NCBI GenBank assembly: GCA_035549015.1 | Contig: DASZRW010000137.1 | Location: 1-64,000, forward strand | Length of the DNA stretch: 64,000 bases | Direction of reading: 5' to 3' | Source of the DNA: JAFDZV01 sp035549015 | Lineage (GTDB): Bacteria; Bacteroidota; Ignavibacteria; OLB7 | In this document: positions 43,460 through 51,925 of the stretch, piece by piece | How positions within the stretch are numbered: position 1 is the first letter of the stretch | Layout of the letters: every line of letters starts with the position of its first letter | Program-made: the position numbers and the translations under genes | Notes under the pieces: generated by a model | What the model was told of the DNA's origin: nothing | Database searches by the model: none | The model's input: the letters and a program-made list of their open reading frames with translations, nothing else

Positions 43460-44437
43460 ATGAACACACGAACATCGGGCCAGCCCGTGCCGGTCACGAT
43501 CATCACCGGCTATCTCGGTTCTGGTAAGACAACGCTGTTGAACGCGTTGCTGGCCGGCGATCACGGGCTTCGCGTTGCCGTGATCCAGAACGAGTTCGGC
43601 GAGATCGCTGTGGACAACGATCTGGTTCTCGGGCTGGAGGAGGAGATGATCACGCTTGCGAACGGCTGCGCCTGCTGCACCGCCCGTGGCGACATCATCG
43701 ATGCGGTGGAGCAGCTGCTGGACGGCCCGGCCCGGTTCGACCGGATCGTTATCGAGACCTCCGGCGTCGCCACACCGGGGCCGGTGGTGATGACGCTCGC
43801 AACGCACGACGACGCCGGCGACCGCTTCGTGCTGGACGGCGTGGTGGCGCTGGCCGACGGCGCCAACGTTGCACGGCAGTTGCAGCATGCGCCCGAGGCG
43901 GCTGACCAGTTGGCCTATGCCGATGTGATCGTTCTCAACAAGCGGGATCTCGTCTCGGCCGATGAGCTGCATGCTGCCGAGGCGTCGATCCGTGCGATCA
44001 ATCCCTCGGCGCCGATCGAGCGAACGGCGTATGCGCGTATCGCACCGGAGCTCGCGCTGGAGGTTGGCGGATTCGATCATCGGCGTGTGGAGGAGCTGTT
44101 GGGAGGGGCGGAGACTGCCGGGATGCCGGCCGTGCGGCACGAGCGGGGCGTTCGCTCCGTGGCGATCGGGAGCGGTCTCGGCGTGAACACCGCCCGGTTC
44201 GAGGAGTGGATGGAGATGCTGCTTCAGACGCATCACGGTAATATCTACCGTGTCAAGGGAGTGCTGAACGTGGCGGAGCATCCGCGGCGCTATGTGGTGC
44301 AGGCGGTGCATGGGCTCTGGAGCCGTCAGTTCGGGGGTATGTGGGGCTCCGCGGTGCGCGGCAGCCGCATCGTGGTGATCGGAAGGGAACTGGATGAGCG
44401 TTCGCTTCGCGACGGCTTCGGCGCCTGTCTGGAGTGA
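43460..44437 (+). CDS. COG0523 / CobW-family GTPase (metallochaperone-like)
   Basis: 325 residues. Walker A is GYLGSGKTT (residues 17-25), the metal-binding CXCC motif is GCACC (Cys70, Cys72, Cys73), ETSGVATPGPV corresponds to the switch region, and NKRD is the guanine specificity motif. A C-terminal CobW domain ends near YVVQAVHGLWSRQF. These GTPases insert or deliver zinc, cobalt or iron. Proteins without a His-rich loop, as here, cannot be assigned to a metal from sequence. The next gene, 123 bases downstream, is paaA, whose product needs a di-iron centre, which might be relevant. Confidence 0.9.
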   Translation: MNTRTSGQPVPVTIITGYLGSGKTTLLNALLAGDHGLRVAVIQNEFGEIAVDNDLVLGLEEEMITLANGCACCTARGDIIDAVEQLLDGPARFDRIVIETSGVATPGPVVMTLATHDDAGDRFVLDGVVALADGANVARQLQHAPEAADQLAYADVIVLNKRDLVSADELHAAEASIRAINPSAPIERTAYARIAPELALEVGGFDHRRVEELLGGAETAGMPAVRHERGVRSVAIGSGLGVNTARFEEWMEMLLQTHHGNIYRVKGVLNVAEHPRRYVVQAVHGLWSRQFGGMWGSAVRGSRIVVIGRELDERSLRDGFGACLE

Positions 44438-44560
44438 TGCGGCGTGGCGGCCCGGTGGGACGAATACCGTTGCAAACCATGACGTATGTCATCCCCGCCG
44501 GTGGCACCTTTTTCGTAACTTTCGCTCGATTTCATTGGAACATCAACGCAGGATTGACCG

Positions 44561-45547
44561 ATGTACGGAAACCTCTCTGTTATAGACGCGCAGCCGAACA
44601 TGCCCTCCGAGGAGGAGGATCCGAAGCTGCTTGCCGAGTTCGAGGCGAAGATCGATCGCGGCGAGAAGATCGAACCGCACGACTGGATGCCGCGGGAATA
44701 CCGTCGCCAGTTGATCCGGATGATCGAGCAGCATGCGCATTCCGAGATCATCGGTGCGCTGCCGGAGGGGACGTGGATCACGCGGGCTCCGGGCTTCAAG
44801 CGGAAGATGGCACTCATGGCGAAGGTGCAGGATGAAGTGGGCCACGGCCAGCTTCTCTACAGCGCCGCCGAAACGCTCGGCAAGTCGCGCGAGGCGATGA
44901 TCAACGACCTGGTGAGCGGCAAGTCCAAGTATTCAAACGTCTTCAACTATCCGGCGCTTACCTGGGCCGATACTGCGGTGATCGCCTGGTTGATCGACGC
45001 CGGCGCAATCGTCAACCAGGTTGCGAACTCCAAGGGCTCCTACGGTCCGTACTGCCGTGCGCTCGAACGCATCTGCCAGGAGGAATCGTTCCATCTGAAG
45101 TACGGCTACGACAACGTGGTGACCCTTGCCACCGGCACCGGGACGCAGCGCGCGATGGTGCAGGAGGCGCTCAACCGGTGGTGGCCGCCGATCATGCACT
45201 TCCATGGCCCGCCGGACACCGTATCGGTGCACACCGAGAAGCTCGTTCGCTGGAAGGTGAAGATGGCCACCAACGACGAGATGCGTCAGGAGTTCCTGGA
45301 CGGCTACGTTCCGAAGATCTGGGACCTGGGCCTCACCGTTCCGGATCCGAATCTCCACAAGAACCCGGAGACCGGGCTGTGGGAGTTCACCGAGCCGGAC
45401 TGGGAGGAGTTCAAGCGCGTGATCAACGGCGACGGCCCGTGCAACAAGGAGCGGCTGGCCGTGCGGCGCATGGCCGAGGAGGAGGGACGCTGGGTTCGCG
45501 AGGCGTTGAAGCGGCCGTCGCAGAAGTATGTTGCGCCGCTGGCATGA
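44561..45547 (+). CDS. paaA: 1,2-phenylacetyl-CoA epoxidase catalytic subunit PaaA
   Basis: 328 residues. CAGGA lies seven bases before the ATG. Landmarks are HDWMPREYRRQLIRMIEQHA, the iron-ligand helices with KVQDEVGHGQLLYSAAE and CQEESFHLKYGYD, and NRWWPPIMHFHGPPD. These match PaaA, the di-iron carboxylate-bridged subunit that epoxidises phenylacetyl-CoA with O2 as the second step of aerobic phenylacetate catabolism. The ligands in the two E-x-x-H motifs are intact. paaB, paaC and paaD follow. Length equals that of characterised PaaA proteins. Confidence 0.96.
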   Translation: MYGNLSVIDAQPNMPSEEEDPKLLAEFEAKIDRGEKIEPHDWMPREYRRQLIRMIEQHAHSEIIGALPEGTWITRAPGFKRKMALMAKVQDEVGHGQLLYSAAETLGKSREAMINDLVSGKSKYSNVFNYPALTWADTAVIAWLIDAGAIVNQVANSKGSYGPYCRALERICQEESFHLKYGYDNVVTLATGTGTQRAMVQEALNRWWPPIMHFHGPPDTVSVHTEKLVRWKVKMATNDEMRQEFLDGYVPKIWDLGLTVPDPNLHKNPETGLWEFTEPDWEEFKRVINGDGPCNKERLAVRRMAEEEGRWVREALKRPSQKYVAPLA

Positions 45548-45625
45548 TGATCGAGAGAGATGCCGCTGGCGTGACGAGGGAGAGAGATAACGGCATCGAC
45601 ACTAACTGGAAGAAACAGAGCCGAG

Positions 45626-46015
45626 ATGACGATCAACTCACTCGACCCGCGGATTACGCGCGCGGAGATTCCCGTGGACAACGAGAGCACGTGGACGCCG
45701 CTGCCGGACATGGACCAGCACGAGACCTACGAGGTGTTCCATCAGGAGAAGAGGGGCGATCAGCCGACCCACGTGGGCGCGCTGCACGCACCCAATCCGG
45801 AGATGGCCCTGGTGTTCGCCAAGGAGCAGTACGCACGCCGCTCGCGCTGTGTGAGCATCTGGGTGGTTCGCACGCGGGACATTCACACCATCGGTGTCGA
45901 GGACTCCGATGTCTTCGAAACCACTCCCGCGAAGGATTACCGCGAGGCACGCGGCTATCGCGTCGGCGGGAAGCTTACGGAGTTCAAGCGCAGGAGGGCC
46001 GCCAGCAATGAGTAA
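45626..46015 (+). CDS. paaB: 1,2-phenylacetyl-CoA epoxidase subunit PaaB
   Basis: 129 residues. It matches PaaB: YEVFHQEKRGDQPTHVGALH, APNPEMALVFAKEQYARR, VSIWVVRTRDIHTI, and FETTPAKDYREARGYRV. PaaB bridges or stabilises the epoxidase complex and has no cofactor. It is about 30 residues longer than the smallest PaaB, mainly by an N-terminal segment. Its stop overlaps the paaC start by eight bases; the gap to paaA is 78 bases. Confidence 0.93.
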   Translation: MTINSLDPRITRAEIPVDNESTWTPLPDMDQHETYEVFHQEKRGDQPTHVGALHAPNPEMALVFAKEQYARRSRCVSIWVVRTRDIHTIGVEDSDVFETTPAKDYREARGYRVGGKLTEFKRRRAASNE

Positions 46016-46769
46016 CGATGCCGCAGTGAAGGACCTGCTCTTCCGCATGGCCGATGACGATCTGATCATCGCTCACCGGAACTCCGAGTGGACCGGCCTG
46101 GGGCCGATCATGGAGGAGGATATCGCCTTCTCCTCGATCGCGCAGGACAAGCTTGGCCACAGCCTCGCGCTCTACACGCTGCTGCAGGGGCTCGGCGAGG
46201 CGGAGCCGGACACCACCGCGTTCACGCGCGACGAGGCGCAGTTCCGCTGCTGCCATCTGGTGGAGTATCCGATCGGCGGATACGACTTCAGCCTGATGCG
46301 GCATTTCCTCTTCGACATGGCGGACATGCTTCGCTTCGAGATGCTGGAGAGCTCCTCCTTCGAGCCGCTGGCCAAGCTTGCGGCGAAGGTGCGCGGCGAG
46401 ATCAAGTACCACGTGTTCCACGCCGCCACCTGGGTGGAGCAGCTGGGCGCGAAGGGGAACGAGGAAAGCCATGCGCGGATGCAGAGCTCGCTGAATCAGG
46501 TGTACCCGCTGGCGCTCGGCATCTTCGAGCCCTCGCAGTATGAGGCGGAGCTTGCCGCGGCCGGCATCTTCGCCGGCGAGGCGGCCCTTCAGGAGAAGTG
46601 GGCCGCCGCGGTGGCTCCCATCCTGGAGCGCTCCAACCTCCGCATCCCTTCGGTAGCCGATCCGAGCCCGGCCTACGGCGGCCGCCGCGGATATCATACC
46701 GAGCATCTTCAGCCGATGCTCACGGAGATGACGGAGGTGTTCCGCATCGACCCGACGGCCTCCTGGTGA
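46008..46769 (+). CDS. paaC: 1,2-phenylacetyl-CoA epoxidase structural subunit PaaC
   Basis: 253 residues from the ATG at 46008 (overlap with paaB). It has the ferritin-like helical bundle of PaaC: ADDDLIIAHRNSEWTGLGPIM, EEDIAFSSIAQDKLGHSLAL, YDFSLMRHFLFDMADMLRF, KYHVFHAATWVEQLG. PaaC lacks a complete di-iron site and pairs with PaaA as a structural subunit. The C-terminus (RRGYHTEHLQPMLTEMTEVF) is typical. The next gene starts in or just after an overlap. Confidence 0.95.
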   Translation: MSNDAAVKDLLFRMADDDLIIAHRNSEWTGLGPIMEEDIAFSSIAQDKLGHSLALYTLLQGLGEAEPDTTAFTRDEAQFRCCHLVEYPIGGYDFSLMRHFLFDMADMLRFEMLESSSFEPLAKLAAKVRGEIKYHVFHAATWVEQLGAKGNEESHARMQSSLNQVYPLALGIFEPSQYEAELAAAGIFAGEAALQEKWAAAVAPILERSNLRIPSVADPSPAYGGRRGYHTEHLQPMLTEMTEVFRIDPTASW

Positions 46770-46780
46770 CATTGAACCCC

Positions 46781-47263
46781 ATGGACGATCTCTCCCACAT
46801 ATGGGAAGCACTGAAGGATGTGAAGGATCCCGAGATACCAACCGTCTCGCTGGTGGATCTCGGGGTGATCACGTCCGTTTCGGTGGATGATGAGAACGTT
46901 GTTCATGTGACCATGACCCCGACGTTCGTTGGCTGTCCTGCCATGGAATACATGCGGAACGAAGTGGTGGAGCGTCTGGAGCGGATGGAGTTCAGCGGCG
47001 TGGACGTGCGGATGAACTTCGACATCCCGTGGTCCAGCAACAGGATCACGGATGAAGGGCGAGCGGCACTGGCGACGTTCGGCCTTGCTCCGCCTGTCGC
47101 GTATGAGGGGGTGCTGGAGCTGGAGGTTCTGAACAACGTTGCATGCCCGCTCTGCGGTGGCCACAACACCACACTTCGTTCCCCCTTCGGACCAACGCTC
47201 TGCCGTTCCATCCACTACTGCAATTCGTGCGGCCAGGCCTTCGAGGGCTTCAAGCCGTTGTAG
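46781..47263 (+). CDS. paaD: Phenylacetate epoxidase-associated protein PaaD
   Basis: 160 residues from the ATG at 46781; a GTG at 46766 that overlaps the paaC stop (GTGA) is an equally plausible start. An N-terminal MIP18/DUF59 domain (WEALKDVKDPEIPTVSLVDLG, MTPTFVGCPAMEYM) is followed by a C-terminal zinc-ribbon-like module CPLCGG...CRSIHYCNSCGQAF. This is the PaaD arrangement, linked with Fe-S or di-iron maturation of the epoxidase. paaE, the NADPH-dependent reductase that normally follows, is not in the window. Confidence 0.93.
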   Translation: MDDLSHIWEALKDVKDPEIPTVSLVDLGVITSVSVDDENVVHVTMTPTFVGCPAMEYMRNEVVERLERMEFSGVDVRMNFDIPWSSNRITDEGRAALATFGLAPPVAYEGVLELEVLNNVACPLCGGHNTTLRSPFGPTLCRSIHYCNSCGQAFEGFKPL

Positions 47264-47794
47264 CGCGCGGAACCTGCGGGGCGATCGATTCATTTCATCA
47301 TCATCTTCCGGGTACTGCAACCTTGCATGTTCCTTCGTCCTTCCGGAGGGGCTCGCGGCCTTCTCGCGATGTCGCATCCATCCAAGCTTTGTTCTGACAG
47401 GTACTTGGTTACCTGTGCCCGAGGGGGCGGAGGCCCGGGTGCATCTCATCGAATCGATTGCTCGCATCGTGTACACTGAGGGAATGATTCGTAGGTGTTC
47501 GAGAGAATACTTGAAAGATGTTTTTGCAGATTTGGGCCCGCTATCGTAATCTGCGTTCGGTGGCAGGTGATGCGGACGTTGTGTACGGGAGCGGTCGTGT
47601 ACCGGTACCTCCATGGGTACTTTTCGTCGACGTCCAATCGCAAGCAATCCGGAAGAAGTTTGCGGGATGATGGCCGGGTATGTTATGTGAACGCTCCGTA
47701 TGCATCGTGTCCCGCTGCGGCGGCCCCATTCATGACCAATGCCGTTTGCATGGCAGTGACACGTCTCATTTATCTCTACCACAGGAGTTTTTTC
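47264..47794. other. Long intergenic region after paaD
   Basis: About 530 bases without a convincing gene. Reading frames that cross it do so as N-terminal extensions of the gene at 47795 or on the opposite strand and lack ribosome binding sites. The region contains fewer G/C runs than its neighbours. I see no terminator after paaD. An unseen promoter for the next gene must lie here. Confidence 0.3.
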
Positions 47795-48352
47795 ATGAGC
47801 AATCCAATGCAGATTCTTGGCAGTACTCATTATGCCGCGATGCTCGCCTATGGCGATTTTCTTCTTGCAGGTGGCGGCAGTATTCATTGCGACGCAATCC
47901 AGGGGATCAGCGGGGTGGTTACGTCCGATGCAATGCAGATGCTTCCGGATGGCCGGCCGCTGGCGAATCTTACCAGAATCCTGACGCACTTTCACTGGCC
48001 GGACCCCGGCATCGTGATCGAGCAGAACCCATCGAAACCGAATACCGGTACGCTTACCGGAAATTCACCCGGCGGACAGGCGCAGCTTCTTCCGGGAACG
48101 GCATCTTTTTCACAGCATATCATCCTGACATTCAACGGGCGCCCACTTGCCAACAGGGAGCCGTTGACGATGACTGCGGAGAATGTCACGGCCTGGCCAC
48201 CGGTTGGATCGTCCTTTATTCTTATCGGCCAGACGGACTTCTACGATCTCGGAGAGGTGGATAATCCCTCGGCGCAGGTGATCGCAAGCCTCTGCGCGTG
48301 CAAGGCCGTTGTTGTCGATGAGATTACCCTGCCGACAGATTCCGGTGCATAG
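47795..48352 (+). CDS. Unknown protein, 185 residues
   Basis: Started at the ATG of 47795, which has a clear CAGGAG seven bases upstream; about 100 residues of in-frame upstream sequence are ignored. No signal peptide or transmembrane helix is seen. The sequence is soluble and beta-rich (MSNPMQILGSTHYAAMLAYG, FLLAGGGSIHCDAIQGISGV, VIEQNPSKPNTGTLTGNSPG, SQHIILTFNGRPLANREPL, ASLCACKAVVVDEI). I recognise no family. It is expressed as a single-gene unit: long upstream gap and a stem-loop just after the stop. Confidence 0.6.
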   Translation: MSNPMQILGSTHYAAMLAYGDFLLAGGGSIHCDAIQGISGVVTSDAMQMLPDGRPLANLTRILTHFHWPDPGIVIEQNPSKPNTGTLTGNSPGGQAQLLPGTASFSQHIILTFNGRPLANREPLTMTAENVTAWPPVGSSFILIGQTDFYDLGEVDNPSAQVIASLCACKAVVVDEITLPTDSGA

Positions 48353-48370
48353 ACGTTGATTACCGTTATG

Positions 48371-48402
48371 CTGCCAGCGGGATGTTTTACACCCGCTGGC
48401 AG
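48371..48402 (+). terminator. Stem-loop after the unknown gene
   Basis: CTGCCAGCGGG (48371-48381) pairs with CCCGCTGGCAG (48392-48402), an 11-base-pair stem with a ten-base A/T-rich loop; TTTCGATTATTTG follows. It starts 18 bases after the stop codon. Confidence 0.75.
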
Positions 48403-48454
48403 TTTCGATTATTTGTCATGTGTACGCATGACGTCACAGGTGAGGGAGGTGTCC

Positions 48455-48796
48455 ATGACCGATCAGGAAATTCTGCGAGCGTATGTCGAACGTCATAACG
48501 AGGGAGTGGAAACCGGAGACTTCGGCAGAATGCTGGAACTGTTTGCGGCCGATGCCGAACTGGTATTCGTCTCGGTCAGCTTCGGCCCCTTCCAAGGCCG
48601 TGAAGCGATACAGAACGCCTTTGCCCGGCATCCACCGGCAGATAAGCTTTCCGCCGGCGAAGTACGTCCCATACCTTCCGGTGCGTCGACGGTATATGAG
48701 TGGGAGCTGCATCCGGGCACGAAGGCGGGCACCATTCAGGCGGACATCGTCGATGAAAAGATTGTGCGTATGGTGATCTACTTCCATCTGGTCTGA
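48455..48796 (+). CDS. SnoaL/NTF2-like protein
   Basis: 113 residues from the ATG at 48455, with GAGGGAGGTG just upstream. The NTF2-like cone fold is suggested by EILRAYVERHNEGVETGDFG, MLELFAADAELVFVSVSFG, GREAIQNAF, and VYEWELHPGTKAGTIQADIVDEKIVRMVIYFH. SnoaL-like proteins are cyclases, isomerases or binding proteins for small hydrophobic molecules; no catalytic residue assignment can be made. It is a single gene between two stem-loops (48371 and 48825). Confidence 0.75.
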   Translation: MTDQEILRAYVERHNEGVETGDFGRMLELFAADAELVFVSVSFGPFQGREAIQNAFARHPPADKLSAGEVRPIPSGASTVYEWELHPGTKAGTIQADIVDEKIVRMVIYFHLV

Positions 48797-48824
48797 TGCG
48801 GGAGCACCGTTGCACCGCTTCGTA

Positions 48825-48860
48825 ACGCGCGGGCCCGATCTCACATCCAGGCCCGCGCGT
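48825..48860 (+). terminator. Stem-loop after the SnoaL gene
   Basis: ACGCGCGGGCC (48825-48835) pairs perfectly with GGCCCGCGCGT (48850-48860) around a 14-base loop, 28 bases after the SnoaL stop codon. A T tract is missing, so termination may be Rho-aided or the hairpin may protect the mRNA end. Confidence 0.55.
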
Positions 48861-49030
48861 GCGCGATCGCTCCCCATGAATATCATCTCTCGTTCCCGCT
48901 CATCACGCCGGCGGTGGCGTGCTTCGTGCAGGTCACGATAGCATGTGCAACGGCCTCGGCGTGCCGTTGATTCACTCCCCATGTGCGCCGGGCATCGTAG
49001 TATTGCACGAACGTCAGCCGAATAGTTACC

Positions 49031-49864
49031 ATGAACAGACAGCAACGAGCCGAGATCGCACAACAGACGCTTGCTATCCTCGAGGCCGGGCATTACCGGC
49101 ATCCGGACGGAAGGGAGGTGGACCTGAGTGATGCGCTTGCACGCGCCTGCTCCGGGTCCGTGCTGTATCGCCCCGAGGATCGCAGTGCGATACATGCGCG
49201 CGCCTCACAGCGCCCGGTGCTTGCGGGAACCACTACCGGCGTATCGAACCGGACAACGCTCGCTGCGGCGAAGGCGCTGGCCGCAGAGCACGGGCGGGTT
49301 GCGTGCCTGAACTTCGCATCGGCGCGAAATCCGGGCGGGGGCTTCCTCTCCGGCAGCCAGGCGCAGGAGGAGAGCCTGGCGCGTGCCACCGGCTTGTACG
49401 CCACGTTGATCGAGCATGGCGAGTTCTACGAACATCATCGTGCCACGCGGACGGCGCTGTATTCCGATCGTGTGATCTACTCCCCCGGCGTGCCGGTGTT
49501 CCGCGACGATCACGACATGCTCCTGGAGACGCCGTGGCGTCTGGATGTCATCACTTCCGCTGCAGTCAACACCGGGGCGCTGCGCGAGAACGAGCCGCAC
49601 CGCATGGGGGAGGTGGTGCCGGCGCTGGAATCGCGGGCGCGGATGGTGCTCGCGATTGCGGCCGCGCACGCCTGCGACGCGCTGGTTCTGGGAGCGTGGG
49701 GCTGCGGTGTGTTCGCGAACGATCCCGCCGCCATCGCCTCCGTCTTCGCGAGCGCGATCGATGAGCCCGAACTTCGCGGCCGCTTCCGGCATATCGAATT
49801 CGCAGTGCTGGATTTGTCCCGGGAGGGACGTACCATCGTCCCCTTCAGAGAGCGCTTCTCGTAG
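49031..49864 (+). CDS. TIGR02452-family PARG-like macrodomain protein
   Basis: 277 residues. It carries the bacterial-type poly(ADP-ribose) glycohydrolase signature: NFASARNPGGGFLSGSQAQE with QEE (Gln112, Glu113, Glu114), the loop and catalytic glutamates of PARG. Further parts are ATGLYATLIEHGEFYEHH, SDRVIYSPGVPVFRDD, ITSAAVNTGA and LVLGAWGCGVFANDP. Proteins of this group (DUF2263) remove ADP-ribose chains in some bacteria; the natural role in most is unknown. No ADP-ribosyltransferase gene is near. It is a stand-alone gene. Confidence 0.88.
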   Translation: MNRQQRAEIAQQTLAILEAGHYRHPDGREVDLSDALARACSGSVLYRPEDRSAIHARASQRPVLAGTTTGVSNRTTLAAAKALAAEHGRVACLNFASARNPGGGFLSGSQAQEESLARATGLYATLIEHGEFYEHHRATRTALYSDRVIYSPGVPVFRDDHDMLLETPWRLDVITSAAVNTGALRENEPHRMGEVVPALESRARMVLAIAAAHACDALVLGAWGCGVFANDPAAIASVFASAIDEPELRGRFRHIEFAVLDLSREGRTIVPFRERFS

Positions 49865-50093
49865 GACCGATCGTCCCCAGCCGCCACCCACGTAACGCCT
49901 CGCAACATCTTGCGTGTACCATCACACTGACTGCGCAGTCAAGCATCATGCGCATCGGACGCTGCACGTGCACGCGGCTTCCGAGCACGCATGACCGATC
50001 ATCGCGGAGGGCTCGTGCACAAGCGGCGCCTGCCCTCCGCGGCGATCGGCGACTCCAATCCACGATCTTCAAACGGACAACGGAGCGCTTACC

Positions 50094-51746
50094 ATGCGTA
50101 GTTCCCTCACTGCCGGCGCCTGGGCGCTGGCAACCGCCATCATTGCATTCACATTCGTCTCCTGCGATACCGCCCGGCACGATTCCGGCCTCAGCGAGAG
50201 GTCTGCCAGGTCGTACGATCAATCTGCGCCATCCGTATCCGAAGTAACACCGGAATCGTATCCGGTGACTGCGGACTCCGTGGCCATGCCGAATCAGGCG
50301 TCCAGGGAATCGAGCGAGGAGTACGATCACATCACCGAGCACGGCTTTCTCGCTGCGCGCTCCAATCCGCTCTCTACGTTCTCCATCGATGTGGACGCCG
50401 CCGCCTACAGCAACGTGCGGCGCATTCTCAACGACGGGCAGATGCCCGATCCCGATGCGGTGCGCATCGAGGAGATGATCAACTACTTCACCTACGACTA
50501 CCCGCAGCCGCGTGGAAACGATCCGTTCTCCATCACCACGGAGGTGGCCGGTTGCCCGTGGAACCCGGAGCACAAGCTGGTGCAGATCGGGATTCAGGGG
50601 AAGCGGATGGAGGCCGAGGAGCTGCCGCCGAACAACCTCGTCTTCCTGATCGATGTTTCCGGTTCGATGGATGAGCCCAGCAAGCTCCCGCTGCTGAAGA
50701 GTGCGCTGGAACGGCTGGCGATGCAGCTCCGCCCGGAGGATCGCGTGTCGATCGTTGTCTACGCCGGAGCGGCGGGGCTGGTGCTTCCTCCAACGCGCGG
50801 CGACCAGCACGAACGGATTCTTCGCGCCATCGACAACCTGAAGGCCGGCGGCTCCACGGCCGGCGGGGCCGGGATCGAGCTGGCATACGACATCGCGCAG
50901 CGCAACTTTCTCACGCATGGGAACAACCGCGTGATCCTTGCAACCGACGGCGACTTCAACGTCGGGCCGAGCAGCGAGGAGGAGTTGATCCATCTCATCG
51001 AACGCAAGCGGGAGACCGGCGTGTTCCTTACGGTGATCGGCGTCGGCTCCGACAACCTGAAGGATTCCAGGATGGAGCAGCTTGCCGACAAGGGAAACGG
51101 ACACTATGCCTACATCGACTCGTTCGACGAGGCCACGAAGGTGTTTGTCCGCGAGATGGGGGCGACGCTGTACACCATCGCGAAGGATGTGAAGATCCAG
51201 GTGGAGTTCAACCCGGCCTTCGTGCGCGAGTATCGCCTGATCGGCTACGAGAACCGGGCGCTTGCGGCTCGCGACTTCAACGACGATCGCAAGGATGCCG
51301 GCGAGCTCGGTGCCGGGCACACCGTAACCGCGCTCTACGAGATCGTTCCGGCGAACGCCTCCGCCGGCCGCGGCGTGGATCCGTTGAAGTACCAGCAGTA
51401 CCGCCAGTACCGGCCGTCGGATGATGCGCCGGCAGCCGAGGGGGGAGAGTTGATGACCGTGAAGCTCCGCTACAAGCGCCCGAAGGAGGATCGGAGCAAC
51501 CTGATCACAGGAGTGGTAACCGATACGGGGGATGCCATGGATCGTGCCTCGGCCAACCTTCGCTTCGCATCCGCGGTGGCCGAGGGGGGAATGCTGCTCC
51601 GCCATTCGGAGTACAGCGGGCGGGCATCGTTCGAGAACGTGCTCAGCCGCGCGCGCACGGCGCTTGCGTTCGATCCCAACGGCTATCGGCGCGAGTTCCT
51701 CTCGCTGGTGGAAACCAGCCGCCGCATGATGCGCACGCCGATGTAG
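50094..51746 (+). CDS. YfbK-like VWA-domain lipoprotein
   Basis: 550 residues. The signal has a lipobox-like TFVSC (Cys24). An N-terminal YfbK-type domain (SNPLSTFSIDVDAAAYSNVR, IRIEEMINYFTYDYPQP) precedes a von Willebrand A domain with MIDAS DVSGSMD near residue 190 and VILATDGDFNVG. The rest is a DUF3520-like beta region (KFQVEFNPAFV-like VEFNPAFVREYRLIGYENR, HTVTALYEIVPA, LRYKRPKEDRSN). The set is typical of the YfbK group found widely in Gram-negatives with unknown role. No adjacent sigma factor or anti-sigma factor was recognised. A long inverted repeat follows at 51795. Confidence 0.9.
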   Translation: MRSSLTAGAWALATAIIAFTFVSCDTARHDSGLSERSARSYDQSAPSVSEVTPESYPVTADSVAMPNQASRESSEEYDHITEHGFLAARSNPLSTFSIDVDAAAYSNVRRILNDGQMPDPDAVRIEEMINYFTYDYPQPRGNDPFSITTEVAGCPWNPEHKLVQIGIQGKRMEAEELPPNNLVFLIDVSGSMDEPSKLPLLKSALERLAMQLRPEDRVSIVVYAGAAGLVLPPTRGDQHERILRAIDNLKAGGSTAGGAGIELAYDIAQRNFLTHGNNRVILATDGDFNVGPSSEEELIHLIERKRETGVFLTVIGVGSDNLKDSRMEQLADKGNGHYAYIDSFDEATKVFVREMGATLYTIAKDVKIQVEFNPAFVREYRLIGYENRALAARDFNDDRKDAGELGAGHTVTALYEIVPANASAGRGVDPLKYQQYRQYRPSDDAPAAEGGELMTVKLRYKRPKEDRSNLITGVVTDTGDAMDRASANLRFASAVAEGGMLLRHSEYSGRASFENVLSRARTALAFDPNGYRREFLSLVETSRRMMRTPM

Positions 51747-51794
51747 GGCAGCCGTCAACCGGCATGCACGGCGCTGCCGGCTGCCGGCGACCAC

Positions 51795-51842
51795 CGGCCG
51801 CAACTGCAATCCGGATGTATTCATCTGTTGCAGTTGCGGCCG
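51795..51842. repeat. 15-bp perfect inverted repeat after the YfbK-like gene
   Basis: CGGCCGCAACTGCAA (51795-51809) is mirrored by TTGCAGTTGCGGCCG (51828-51842) with an 18-base loop. There is no T tract on either side. It is the longest perfect stem seen between genes here and may terminate transcription of the VWA gene or mark the end of a small mobile sequence. Confidence 0.55.
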
Positions 51843-51925
51843 TGCTGCAACCGGGTGGCCATGTGCAACGAAGAGAGACGCACGGCAGGCGATTCCACTG
51901 ATTGTTCTTCACAGGAGACGTTGCG

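Noticed and set aside
41746..43506. 586-residue minus-strand frame
   Set aside because: It is antisense to the propeller gene and crosses the stem-loop region and a strong terminator; no recognisable domain.
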